The notes under the pieces are model-generated. The model saw only the letters and a program-made list of their open reading frames with translations, had not been told where the DNA came from and ran no database searches. The translations under genes were made by a program, and so were the position numbers. Below are positions 44,317 through 52,090 of a DNA stretch of 64,000 bases, piece after piece. Source of the DNA: Lentisphaera profundi (lineage in GTDB: Bacteria; Verrucomicrobiota; Lentisphaeria; Lentisphaerales; Lentisphaeraceae). Numbering within the stretch: position 1 is the stretch's first letter; each line of letters opens with the position of its first letter. The stretch lies in assembly GCF_028728065.1 (NCBI RefSeq), contig NZ_CP117811.1, positions 992,001-1,056,000 on the forward strand, written 5' to 3'.

Positions 44317-47307
44317 ATGAATTTTAATGATTTGAAAAACCCCAAGATGCAATGGCGCGGAAAGCCCTTCTGGTCTTGGAATGGCAAGCTAGACAAAGAT
44401 GAACTTTTTCATCAAATAGATGTGATGAAAGAAATGGGCTTTGGTGGTTACTTCATGCATTCACGTACGGGCCTAGAGACTGAATACCTGGGTGAAGAAT
44501 GGTTTGACTTGATTAACGCTTGTGCTGATTACGGCGAGTCTTTGGGTATGGAGTCCTGGCTTTATGATGAAGATCGCTGGCCATCAGGTCTAGCGGGAGG
44601 TTTAGTCACCAAGCATCCCGAATTCCGTCAAAAAGCTATTTTACTTGAAATTGATCCGCTCACGGAAGCCAAAGATGTGCTTGCGGAATTTACTTGTGAT
44701 GTAGAGGGATCGACCTATACAAAGCTTGGTGCGGGCAAAAACCATTTGCGTTTTTCTATCGTCGAGCAGGGAAAAAGCGGCTTCTATAATGGCTTTACTT
44801 ATGTCGATACGATGAATCGCGATGCAACTGAAGCTTACTTGCAGTCGACTCATGAGAAGTATGCCGAGAAATGTGGTGATCGCCTCGGGAAATCGATCAA
44901 AGGGATCTTTACTGATGAGCCTCACCGCGGAGCTGTTTTGGATGGTTTTTCGATGTATCGCGAAGATGGTGCGAGTACTGTGCCCTATACGCAAAAGCTT
45001 TTCGAGGAATTCGAAAAGCGCTTTGGCTATGATTTGATTCCCAAGCTACCAGAATTATTTTTACAATTAAATGGCGAAGCCGTCTCACCCGTCAAATGGC
45101 ATTTCATAGAATTATTGCAGCAATTATTCATCGAAAATTTTGCTATCCCCTGTCAGCAATGGTGCACTAAGAACAAGCTGATCTTAACGGGTCATATTCT
45201 CCACGAAGACAATTTAACGAGCCAAACGGCGATGTCGGGCTCGATGATGCGCTATTATGAGCACATGGACCTGCCGGGAATTGACGTCTTGGGTGAACAC
45301 AATAAGAATTATTGGGTGGTGAAACAATTAGCTTCGACGGCGCGTCAAACGGGTAAGACTCAGATGCTGACCGAGACCTATGGTTGTACTGGTTGGCAAA
45401 TGCCTTTTGCGGGCCATAAGGCCGTAGGTGATTGGCAGGCCTTGTTAGGCATTAATTTACGTTGTCATCATCTCTCTTGGTATACCATGCGTGGCGAGGC
45501 TAAGCGAGATTACCCCGCGAGTATTTTACATCAATCGGCTTGGTACAAAGAATATAAGCATGTGGAGGATTATTTTGCCCGCTTTGGTATGCTTATGGCC
45601 GAGGGAGAAGCCGTATGCGATGTCTTGGTAATCAATCCAGTGGAGAGTGTTTGGGCGCAAGTTCATTTAGGCTGGTCAGATTGCCTCGCACTTCAAGATA
45701 AGAAAATACAAAAGGTCGAGGATGATTACCAAAAGCTTTTTACTGACTTACTCGAAAATCAGATCGATTTTGATTATGGTGATGAGGAGATGCTCAGTCG
45801 CTTAGCGAGCGTCGAAGGAGACTTATTTCGCGTTGGCAAAAGTACTTACCGCTCGATAGTAGTGGCGGGTATGGTGACGATGCGTTCCAGTACCGTGCAA
45901 TTATTAAAAGCCTTTGAGCAAGCGGGGGGACAAGTCATTGTGGCCGGTCAGGCACCGCAGTATATAGATGCCCTAAAAGCCGATTTCCCCTCATTTAAGA
46001 CTATTGATTTTGATAAAGAGGCCTTGTTAGCGGCCTTGCCTAAAGCCATTGCCCTTGTGGAAGCCGAGGATATTTTTGGGCAAGTCAGAAAAACGGATAA
46101 GGGGCTAGTTTTTGCCGCCTTAAATGTGAATCGTGATGAGCGTCGAGAAAATGTTTTGGTGAATATAGCCGCCGCAGGTCATGTCTGTGAGTTGGATTTA
46201 CAAAGTGGAGAAATACTTGCTGTGACTAGTGAATATGCCAATGGCGTCACAAGTTTCACTTGTGACTTTTCAAAAGCGGGAGAAAAGGTTTTTTTCATCA
46301 GTCCTGAGCCCTTAATTGAGGCGCGTGCTGAAGCCCCGCCGGAGGCACTAGAAGAACGCCCCCTCTCAGGTAATTTTGAGTATCGTTTAGGCGAAGATAA
46401 TATTTGTGTTTTGGATTTTGCCCGCTTTCGGATGAATCAGGGTGAATGGCAAAATGCGCAAGAAGTTTTAAAGATTGATCAGGCAATACGTGATCAGTAT
46501 CAAATCATGCGTCGCGGAGGCGAGATGCTGCAACCCTGGTTCGTCAAGCAGCAAGAGCTAAAAGAGCTTTGTGAATTAGAATTAAGCTATGAATTTGAAT
46601 TGACTTATGCGGCCAGAAAAGTGGACTTAGTCTTGGAAGAAGTCGATAAATTCCAGGTCTTTGTCAATGGCGTCGCCTTAGATACGTCTCACACTGAGCG
46701 CTGGATTGATATTGCCTTTCAGCGCCTTAAAATCCCCCATGACTTGTTGCGTCAAGGGCAAAATACCATAAGTCTAAAAACGATTTATAGCGAGATGAGC
46801 AATGTCGAAGCTATTTACCTCGTGGGTGATTTCGGAGTGGCGCTCAAGGGTATTCAACGTCAGCTCATCCCCTTGGTCGACAAAGTCAAAATCGGCGATC
46901 TTTGTGAGCAGGGCTTTCCTTTTTATTCAGGTTCTTTCAGCTACTTGGTCCCGGTGCCAGCAGGAAGTGAGAAATTGCGCCTTCCGCAAATTGCGGGGGC
47001 TTGTGCTAAGGTAAAGGGCCAGGTCTTAGGCTGGGATCCCTTTATAGCTGAACTCGATGGCAAGGAAGAATTGCTTGAAGTCGAAGTTATTTTAACGAGG
47101 CGAAACACTTTTGGTCCGCTTCACGATGCAGTAGAAGGACGTTATTGGGTCGGGCCGCAACATTTCACGACTGAAGGAGATGAATGGTCAGATCCATGTA
47201 TTTTTGTGGCCTCTGGACTTTTAGCGGCTCCGGTCATTTATTTAAATCAAAAGCAAGAGACAAAAATTTATGAAAAAAATACTCAGCTTAGTACTGCTGC
47301 TTTGTAG
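44317..47307 (+). CDS. GH106-like (alpha-L-rhamnosidase-type) glycosidase, no signal peptide
   Basis: 996 residues. The N-terminal signature PFWSWNGKLDKDELFHQIDV, GFGGYFMHSRTGLETEYLGE, and WLYDEDRWPSGLAGG is diagnostic of the GH106-like/unclassified rhamnosidase family. Further marks: KGIFTDEPHRGAVLDGFSM near 203 (likely catalytic Glu/Asp region), GHILHEDNLTSQ near 290, and TETYGCTGWQMPFAG near 350. The C-terminal third is beta-rich (carbohydrate-binding-like). The start MNFNDLKNPK has an AAGGA SD, and no export signal is seen, so the enzyme may act in the cytoplasm on imported oligosaccharides. It overlaps the next gene by 38 bp. Confidence 0.78.
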   Translation: MNFNDLKNPKMQWRGKPFWSWNGKLDKDELFHQIDVMKEMGFGGYFMHSRTGLETEYLGEEWFDLINACADYGESLGMESWLYDEDRWPSGLAGGLVTKHPEFRQKAILLEIDPLTEAKDVLAEFTCDVEGSTYTKLGAGKNHLRFSIVEQGKSGFYNGFTYVDTMNRDATEAYLQSTHEKYAEKCGDRLGKSIKGIFTDEPHRGAVLDGFSMYREDGASTVPYTQKLFEEFEKRFGYDLIPKLPELFLQLNGEAVSPVKWHFIELLQQLFIENFAIPCQQWCTKNKLILTGHILHEDNLTSQTAMSGSMMRYYEHMDLPGIDVLGEHNKNYWVVKQLASTARQTGKTQMLTETYGCTGWQMPFAGHKAVGDWQALLGINLRCHHLSWYTMRGEAKRDYPASILHQSAWYKEYKHVEDYFARFGMLMAEGEAVCDVLVINPVESVWAQVHLGWSDCLALQDKKIQKVEDDYQKLFTDLLENQIDFDYGDEEMLSRLASVEGDLFRVGKSTYRSIVVAGMVTMRSSTVQLLKAFEQAGGQVIVAGQAPQYIDALKADFPSFKTIDFDKEALLAALPKAIALVEAEDIFGQVRKTDKGLVFAALNVNRDERRENVLVNIAAAGHVCELDLQSGEILAVTSEYANGVTSFTCDFSKAGEKVFFISPEPLIEARAEAPPEALEERPLSGNFEYRLGEDNICVLDFARFRMNQGEWQNAQEVLKIDQAIRDQYQIMRRGGEMLQPWFVKQQELKELCELELSYEFELTYAARKVDLVLEEVDKFQVFVNGVALDTSHTERWIDIAFQRLKIPHDLLRQGQNTISLKTIYSEMSNVEAIYLVGDFGVALKGIQRQLIPLVDKVKIGDLCEQGFPFYSGSFSYLVPVPAGSEKLRLPQIAGACAKVKGQVLGWDPFIAELDGKEELLEVEVILTRRNTFGPLHDAVEGRYWVGPQHFTTEGDEWSDPCIFVASGLLAAPVIYLNQKQETKIYEKNTQLSTAAL

Positions 47308-48181
47308 TTCTTGTATTTTCGCAGAATCGAAAGATAGCAAGGATTCTTGGGCTTATCTCGATAATGGTACGGTTCGCATCGGTATTGACCGCTCACGCGG
47401 CGGCTGTATCGGGTTCTTTGGGCAGAGTAAAACTCAGCGCAATCTACTCAATCACTTCGATGAAGGGCGTTTTGTACAGCAGTCTTATTACGGTGATAAA
47501 GATGGCTCCAACTGGAATGGAAATCCATGGATTTATAATCCGGTTCAAGGCGGTAGTTGGGATAAGCAGCCATCGCGAATGCTCGATTTTAAAGTGAATC
47601 AAAAAGATCATAGTCTGTATTCCAAAGTTGAACCACGGCGCTGGTCGAGTGCTAAGCCTTGTCCTGAAGCGATTATGGAGCAGCAGATTAAACTCAAGGA
47701 TAATATTGCCAGTATCACTTTTACTATGAATTACAGTGGTGAAGATCATAATGATGAACGTCATCAAGAGATGCCAGCAGTATTTGTCGATGGCGCGCTG
47801 AAGAAATTTTATTACAGTAAAGAAGGAAAGTTGGTCAATGAAGCACCACTCATATTGGCTGAGGGCGCGAAAGCGGGAAAAAAAGGTTTAGGCCTGGGCA
47901 AATCCACTTCTGAGTGGGTGGCGTATGTCGATGATAATCAGTGGGGCGTTGGCATTTATACTCCAGGCACCACCGACTTTACAGTTTATAAAGCTTTGGG
48001 AGACGGCACGACCGGCCCCGATGGTTCGGCGTGTTCATACGTGGCTCCACTGCGTACCTTTACGCTAAAAAAGGGACTCAAAGTTGAGTACACAGTTTAT
48101 ATGACCATTGGTTCTCTCAAGCAAATAAAAAGTCGTTTTGAAGCACTCAAAGCCAAACAAAGCCTTCAAGAGAAGAAATAA
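47270..48181 (+). CDS. Secreted protein of unknown family (DNGTVRIGIDRSRGG type)
   Basis: 303 residues with signal peptide MKKILSLVLLLCSSCIFA. Conserved-looking stretches: YLDNGTVRIGIDRSRGGCIG, LLNHFDEGRFVQQSYYGDKD, NWNGNPWIYNPVQGG, and WVAYVDDNQWGVGIYTPGTT. This pattern occurs in secreted proteins of PVC polysaccharide clusters and looks beta-sandwich-like, but I do not recognise a named family. The start lies inside the end of the GH106-like gene (38-bp overlap), so it is probably translated together with it. It may bind or degrade the same glycan. Confidence 0.7.
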   Translation: MKKILSLVLLLCSSCIFAESKDSKDSWAYLDNGTVRIGIDRSRGGCIGFFGQSKTQRNLLNHFDEGRFVQQSYYGDKDGSNWNGNPWIYNPVQGGSWDKQPSRMLDFKVNQKDHSLYSKVEPRRWSSAKPCPEAIMEQQIKLKDNIASITFTMNYSGEDHNDERHQEMPAVFVDGALKKFYYSKEGKLVNEAPLILAEGAKAGKKGLGLGKSTSEWVAYVDDNQWGVGIYTPGTTDFTVYKALGDGTTGPDGSACSYVAPLRTFTLKKGLKVEYTVYMTIGSLKQIKSRFEALKAKQSLQEKK

Positions 48182-48534
48182 AGGCCGCGAACTTTTCGGC
48201 TCAATCATTCAAAATCCCCTGGGATCGCCAAGCACCAGCTTGGCCTTTTCGTCTTAGCTCAATCATTCAAAATTCCCTTGGTCAAGGGTCTTGCCCATAC
48301 GGCAGTATCTTGCTGGGGGAGCTCGTAATGAGTGGGAACTTAAAAGATTACAAGATTAAATTCGTGCTTAATCAGACCTTTGGGATTGTCAAGATTAAGC
48401 GCTGGAGCGGAGCCCCAGATATTTTTATCGCCTGTGTGGCAGCACCCTCCGGTGGCCGAGGAGCCCTCGGGGCCCTACTAAAAAAGGTGGCCGCAAAAAG
48501 TGTCCCGCAAAAAGTGTCCTGTCCCCAAAACTCC
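48182..48534. repeat. Repeat-bearing spacer
   Basis: Direct repeats of GCTCAATCATTCAAAAT occur near 48200 and 48257. A left-end word TAATGAGTGGGAACTTAA is at 48326-48343. REP-like AAAAAGTGTCC and CCTGTCCCC are at 48497-48530. No convincing gene. Confidence 0.75.
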
Positions 48535-48723
48535 AGCCGAAGATATAAGCGAAAAAAGTGAGCTTACGCAAGAGAATCCCGAGCGACTTAGTGAACTTTA
48601 TAAAGAATTCATAGACCTTGCCAATGAGAGAAAGCTCAAGTAGGGATTCATGAATGTACTACGGTATGGGGGCTAGGAACTTAAGGGATTTTACTTGTTT
48701 TTTACCCGCCCGCGGAGGCTCTC
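48535..48723. repeat. Copied tail of the 10652 sulfatase gene, ending in the 115-bp unit
   Basis: Near-identical to 11983-12168 and includes the last ~36 sulfatase codons and stop. Its left edge abuts the REP-like word CCTGTCCCCAAAACTC. Bases 48716-48723 (AGGCTCTC) are the left target duplication of the MITE-like element. Confidence 0.9.
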
Positions 48724-48954
48724 CTAATGATTGGGAACTTAAGCACATGCCGAAGGTATGTAGTATGGTAGCCATTGGATTTATCCGGTGGGTATTGTTG
48801 AAAAAATCATCGTGCATGCCGAAGGTATGAAGGAAACGCTCTGCAGCGTACCTTCGGCATGCACGATGATTTTTTCAAACACCACGGACTTACGTCCATG
48901 GCTACATTCCTAAGCTCTTTGAGCTCAAATATCTCTTAAGTTCCCAATCATTAG
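48724..48954 (-). mobile_element. 231-bp MITE-like element, copy B, with 8-bp target duplication
   Basis: Perfect 20-bp terminal inverted repeats CTAATGATTGGGAACTTAAG. It is flanked by AGGCTCTC at 48716-48723 and 48955-48962. The empty site GCGGAGGCTCTCCGTCCGCC is preserved at 12411-12430 region in the repeat unit there. Inside, 48800-48827 and 48849-48876 are a perfect 28-bp inverted repeat with a 21-nt loop. There is no transposase, so it is non-autonomous. Confidence 0.9.
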
Positions 48955-49605
48955 AGGCTCTCCGTCCGCCAGAGACATTGAAGTTAAACACTAATTTTCA
49001 TCATCCGCATTGGAATGCGGATCTCCCAGGTTTTGCCACACGGGCGAATAGTTTTTTACCCGCCCGCGGAGGCTCTCCGCCCGCCGGAGGCATTGAATTC
49101 AAACACTAATTTTCATCATCCGCATTGGAATGCGGATCTCCCAGGTTTTGCTACACGGATGAATAGTTTTTTTACCCGCCCGCGGAGGCCCTCCGCCCGC
49201 CGGAGGCATTGAATTCAAACACTAATTTTCATCATCCGCATTGGAATGCGGATCTCCCAGGTGTTGCGCTCACTGGTGAATAGTTTTTTTTACCCGCCCG
49301 CGGAGGCTCTCCGCCCGCCGGAGGCATTGAATTCAAACACTAATTTTCATCATCCGCATTGGAATGCGGATCTCCCAGTTTTTGCCACACGGGTGAATAG
49401 TTTTTTTTACCCGCCCGCGGAGGCATTGAATTCAAACACTAACTTTCATTATCCGCATTGGAATGCGGAGCTCCCAGGTTTTGCCACACGGGTGAATAGT
49501 TTTTTTATCCGCCCGCCGGAGGCATTGAATTCAAACACTAACTTTCATTATCCGCATTGGAATGCGGAGCTCCCAGGTTTTGCCACACGGGAGAATAGTT
49601 TTTTT
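48955..49605. repeat. Array of six ~99-118-bp units
   Basis: The word CATTGAATTCAAACACTA (first copy CATTGAAGTTAAACACTA) starts at 48976, 49091, 49207, 49325, 49424 and 49523. Each unit contains the palindrome CCGCATTGGAATGCGG, CCAGGTTTTGCCACACGG and a T-run before CCCGCCCGCGGAGG. Units lacking the second GGAGG word are 99 bp long. There are no unique spacers, so it is not a CRISPR. Confidence 0.9.
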
Positions 49606-49786
49606 ACCCGTAGTTTGAGCAGCCAATCCCAAAGCTAGTAGCTGTGCGCCCGGGCAAGAGTGCACTCTTTTGTGGGCCGTTTTCAGCACGCGCACCCGGC
49701 TTCATTTCGTCAGCTCCTGACGCAATATTAGACAGACATAGAGTTATAATAATGCTTAGCGACAATAGTTTTTGTAATGTTTTCAT
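49604..49786 (-). pseudogene. Truncated secreted protein (signal peptide plus linker)
   Basis: 60 codons: signal peptide MKTLQKLLSLSIIITLCLSN and a short polar segment (KPGARAENGPQKSALLPG), then a stop at the edge of the repeat array. It lies 8 bp after the tandem esterase and its signal peptide resembles that of the esterase (LCLSNIASGAD versus LCLSALASAAD). It is probably the stump of a further operon gene cut off by the array. Confidence 0.5.
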
Positions 49787-49794
49787 AATGTCAC

Positions 49795-51633
49795 TTATTT
49801 CAAAAGCAGCTTATTCAAAAACTGCTGCCGACTAATGGCAGGCTTCGGGCGACCTTCATCTTTTTGCCAATATTGCAGGTGACATTCCACGCCCATTTCC
49901 TGACAGGCTTCGAGCATGATTTCGCCAAAAATCGGGCTGTGAATTCCGTTCCCTCCCTTGGTCGTCGGGAACTCGCGCATAACGTTGTAGTAAAGGTGTA
50001 GCGGAGGATCATCCTTGCTGAGGTGGGTGATGGGTGAACATTTTTCTGAGAGCGCCTTATACGTGTCCCAGTTGTCCATCAGATCCTGAGCTGTTTCAGC
50101 ACCAAAAGCTTTGTAGGGCATTGGGTTATCGAAGGTTTTTGCTCCGATGCGTTGTTTGATCACAAAAGGATTCATCGTGGTCTGGGCGCCGGCAACCATT
50201 GCCCCGGCAACGCGCGATGAAAAGCGCTCCACCGGATCGCTGCTTTTTGGATTGGCCACGTCATCGTGCAAGGCCACCAGCAAGCTGGAGCAGCCTCCCG
50301 CCGAACCACCGGTCACCACAATCCGTTGCGGATTGATATTCCACTCTTTCGCCTTGTAGCGAAGAAACTGAACCGATCGCAAAGCTGCGTTCAGCATCTC
50401 GGGTTGTTGCGCTCCTTCGTTGACCAGTGGGTAGCTGATCGATGCCACACTGTAGCCATTTTTGATTTGATGAGGCCTTAGGGTTTCATCCTTGTTGCCC
50501 CCCATCCAGCCACCCCCATGAATCTGCAGGAGCACGCCGACCGGATTTTCTGATTTGAACTGCCAGAAATTCATCAACTCCTTTTTGTGGGCACCATAGC
50601 TTACATCCTTAAAGCTGGGCTCAACGGCATTTGCTTTCTTCGCCGGTTGGCTAGCCTGCGCATCGGGTTTATTTCCGTCAGTTGCTAACACAAGCGCTGG
50701 GTCGCCTTCGAGATATCCGAGCGAGCTGAGGAAGCGATCCATGCGAATCATGGTGTCTGCCAGCGCATTTCGATCTTCCCATATATTGTAAAACCCGTGT
50801 TTACGCCCCTCATAAAGATGCAGGTCGCAGCGGCGGCCGTTCTCTTTCATCAACCGTTCAAAGCGCTTGGCGGTTTCGACCGGAATATGTTTATCCTTCG
50901 TGCCGAGAATAACAAACGTAGGCGGCGTGTTGCCATCGATGTGATCGATTGGGGAAATATCTCTCCAATACTCGCGCACCAGGGAATTCCTGAAACCCTG
51001 CGGGCCGTTGTCAAAGACGGGGTTAAAAAGCACCAGCGCCCCCGGGCGGCAACTGACGGAAGCATCCTCCCCCGCTTCGTCAAACGCTTCGACCAGCGCC
51101 GTAGCCGCCGCAATATGTCCACCAGCCGATCCACCGCCTGCCACGATTCTGGAGGGATCAATCCCCAACTCGGCAGCATGGGTGCGCACCCAGCGCATCG
51201 CGGATTTCCCGTCTTTCACGCACTCTTTCGGCGTGGTTCCGAAGACTTTAATCGTCCGGTATTGCACAGAGATAGCGACCATGCCGCGCAGTGCTAAGTA
51301 TCGACACTGTGGATACATATGATCTGGCGTGCCGCCACGCCAACCCCCGCCATGAAAAAACACCGCAGCCGGCCGACGATCCGACGCCTGATGCCCCTTA
51401 GGCAAGAAGACCTGAAGCTTGAGCTCCGCAGGTTCGCCTTTGTTATCGACGGTTTTGTAAACCAAGCTTTTGTCGGGTCTTTGGCTGAATGTGCCTTTAC
51501 CGATTTCTTCCGGAGTCCATACTCGACTCTGTTGAGCCTGCGCATCCTGCAACTTCCCGTCAGCCGCTGATGCCAGCGCAGACAAACATAAAGTTACGAT
51601 GAGGATCGGTGATAGCATTTTTTGGTTCATCAT
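49795..51633 (-). CDS. Secreted tandem alpha/beta-hydrolase (two BD-FAE/esterase-like domains)
   Basis: 612 residues with a signal peptide (ILIVTLCLSALASAAD). Domain 1, about 50-310: oxyanion motif VFFHGGGWRGG, nucleophile GGGSAGGH, VILGTKDKHIP (Asp) and GRKHGFYN (His). Domain 2, about 345-610: LQIHGGGWMGG, VTGGSAGG, and a less typical C-terminus where the Asp/His pair is unclear (NGIHSPIFG). Two related catalytic domains in one chain suggest de-acylation of complex, perhaps acetylated or feruloylated, glycans. The GC-rich codon use resembles the sulfatase at 52091 but not the genes at 43-48 kb. Confidence 0.85.
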   Translation of the reverse strand: MMNQKMLSPILIVTLCLSALASAADGKLQDAQAQQSRVWTPEEIGKGTFSQRPDKSLVYKTVDNKGEPAELKLQVFLPKGHQASDRRPAAVFFHGGGWRGGTPDHMYPQCRYLALRGMVAISVQYRTIKVFGTTPKECVKDGKSAMRWVRTHAAELGIDPSRIVAGGGSAGGHIAAATALVEAFDEAGEDASVSCRPGALVLFNPVFDNGPQGFRNSLVREYWRDISPIDHIDGNTPPTFVILGTKDKHIPVETAKRFERLMKENGRRCDLHLYEGRKHGFYNIWEDRNALADTMIRMDRFLSSLGYLEGDPALVLATDGNKPDAQASQPAKKANAVEPSFKDVSYGAHKKELMNFWQFKSENPVGVLLQIHGGGWMGGNKDETLRPHQIKNGYSVASISYPLVNEGAQQPEMLNAALRSVQFLRYKAKEWNINPQRIVVTGGSAGGCSSLLVALHDDVANPKSSDPVERFSSRVAGAMVAGAQTTMNPFVIKQRIGAKTFDNPMPYKAFGAETAQDLMDNWDTYKALSEKCSPITHLSKDDPPLHLYYNVMREFPTTKGGNGIHSPIFGEIMLEACQEMGVECHLQYWQKDEGRPKPAISRQQFLNKLLLK

Positions 51634-52090
51634 ATTTCGTCTCTATTGTTTTCTTGTCGTTTTTCAGGCTTTAAGCTAATTGTGATTATCGTTGCTGTAG
51701 TCCCTATCGCGGTGCTGCTTGATTACGTTTACTTTCACTGTTAGATTATTACCCAGACCACCGTGGGTGTGGTAGCTCATGGTTAAGATTTTGGCTATTC
51801 GCGGTAAGCAGAAAGAATTAACCACCACTTATGCACTACGCCCTCACATTCACACTCCCGTCAGCGGGGAAATCTTATGGTTTATTCTGCAAAGAATACT
51901 CAGAGTCGTTTGCTTTGTGATGGCATTTAGCCATCCTCATCCGCTCCACATTTTCCTTAAAAACATGCAGGGTGAATGTTCGTTTCCTTATTCCCCATCG
52001 AACAAGCGGCAGGTTCATTACTTGCAACAATGAACTCGCAAAACTCATAAATGGGCGAGCACGATGAGTGACAGCCCGTTAAAGGCTCCG
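51634..52090. other. Gene-poor spacer
   Basis: A frame at 51779-52033 exists, but it has no recognisable domain and no SD. No repeat family was seen. The promoter of the esterase gene must lie here. Confidence 0.45.

Noticed and set aside
48310-48561. 83-codon frame
   Set aside because: Composed of repeat words and the copied sulfatase tail read in a different frame.
48955-49605. Possible CRISPR array
   Set aside because: Units are about 100-118 bp and repeat over their whole length with no unique spacers; no cas genes nearby.
49015-49638. Open frames with repeated peptides (EALNSNTNFHHPHWN) across the repeat array
   Set aside because: They are translations of the 99-118-bp DNA units; frame is kept only where unit length is near a multiple of three, and there is no SD.
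51779-52033. 84-codon frame in the esterase upstream region
   Set aside because: No SD, no domain, no conserved-looking pattern.
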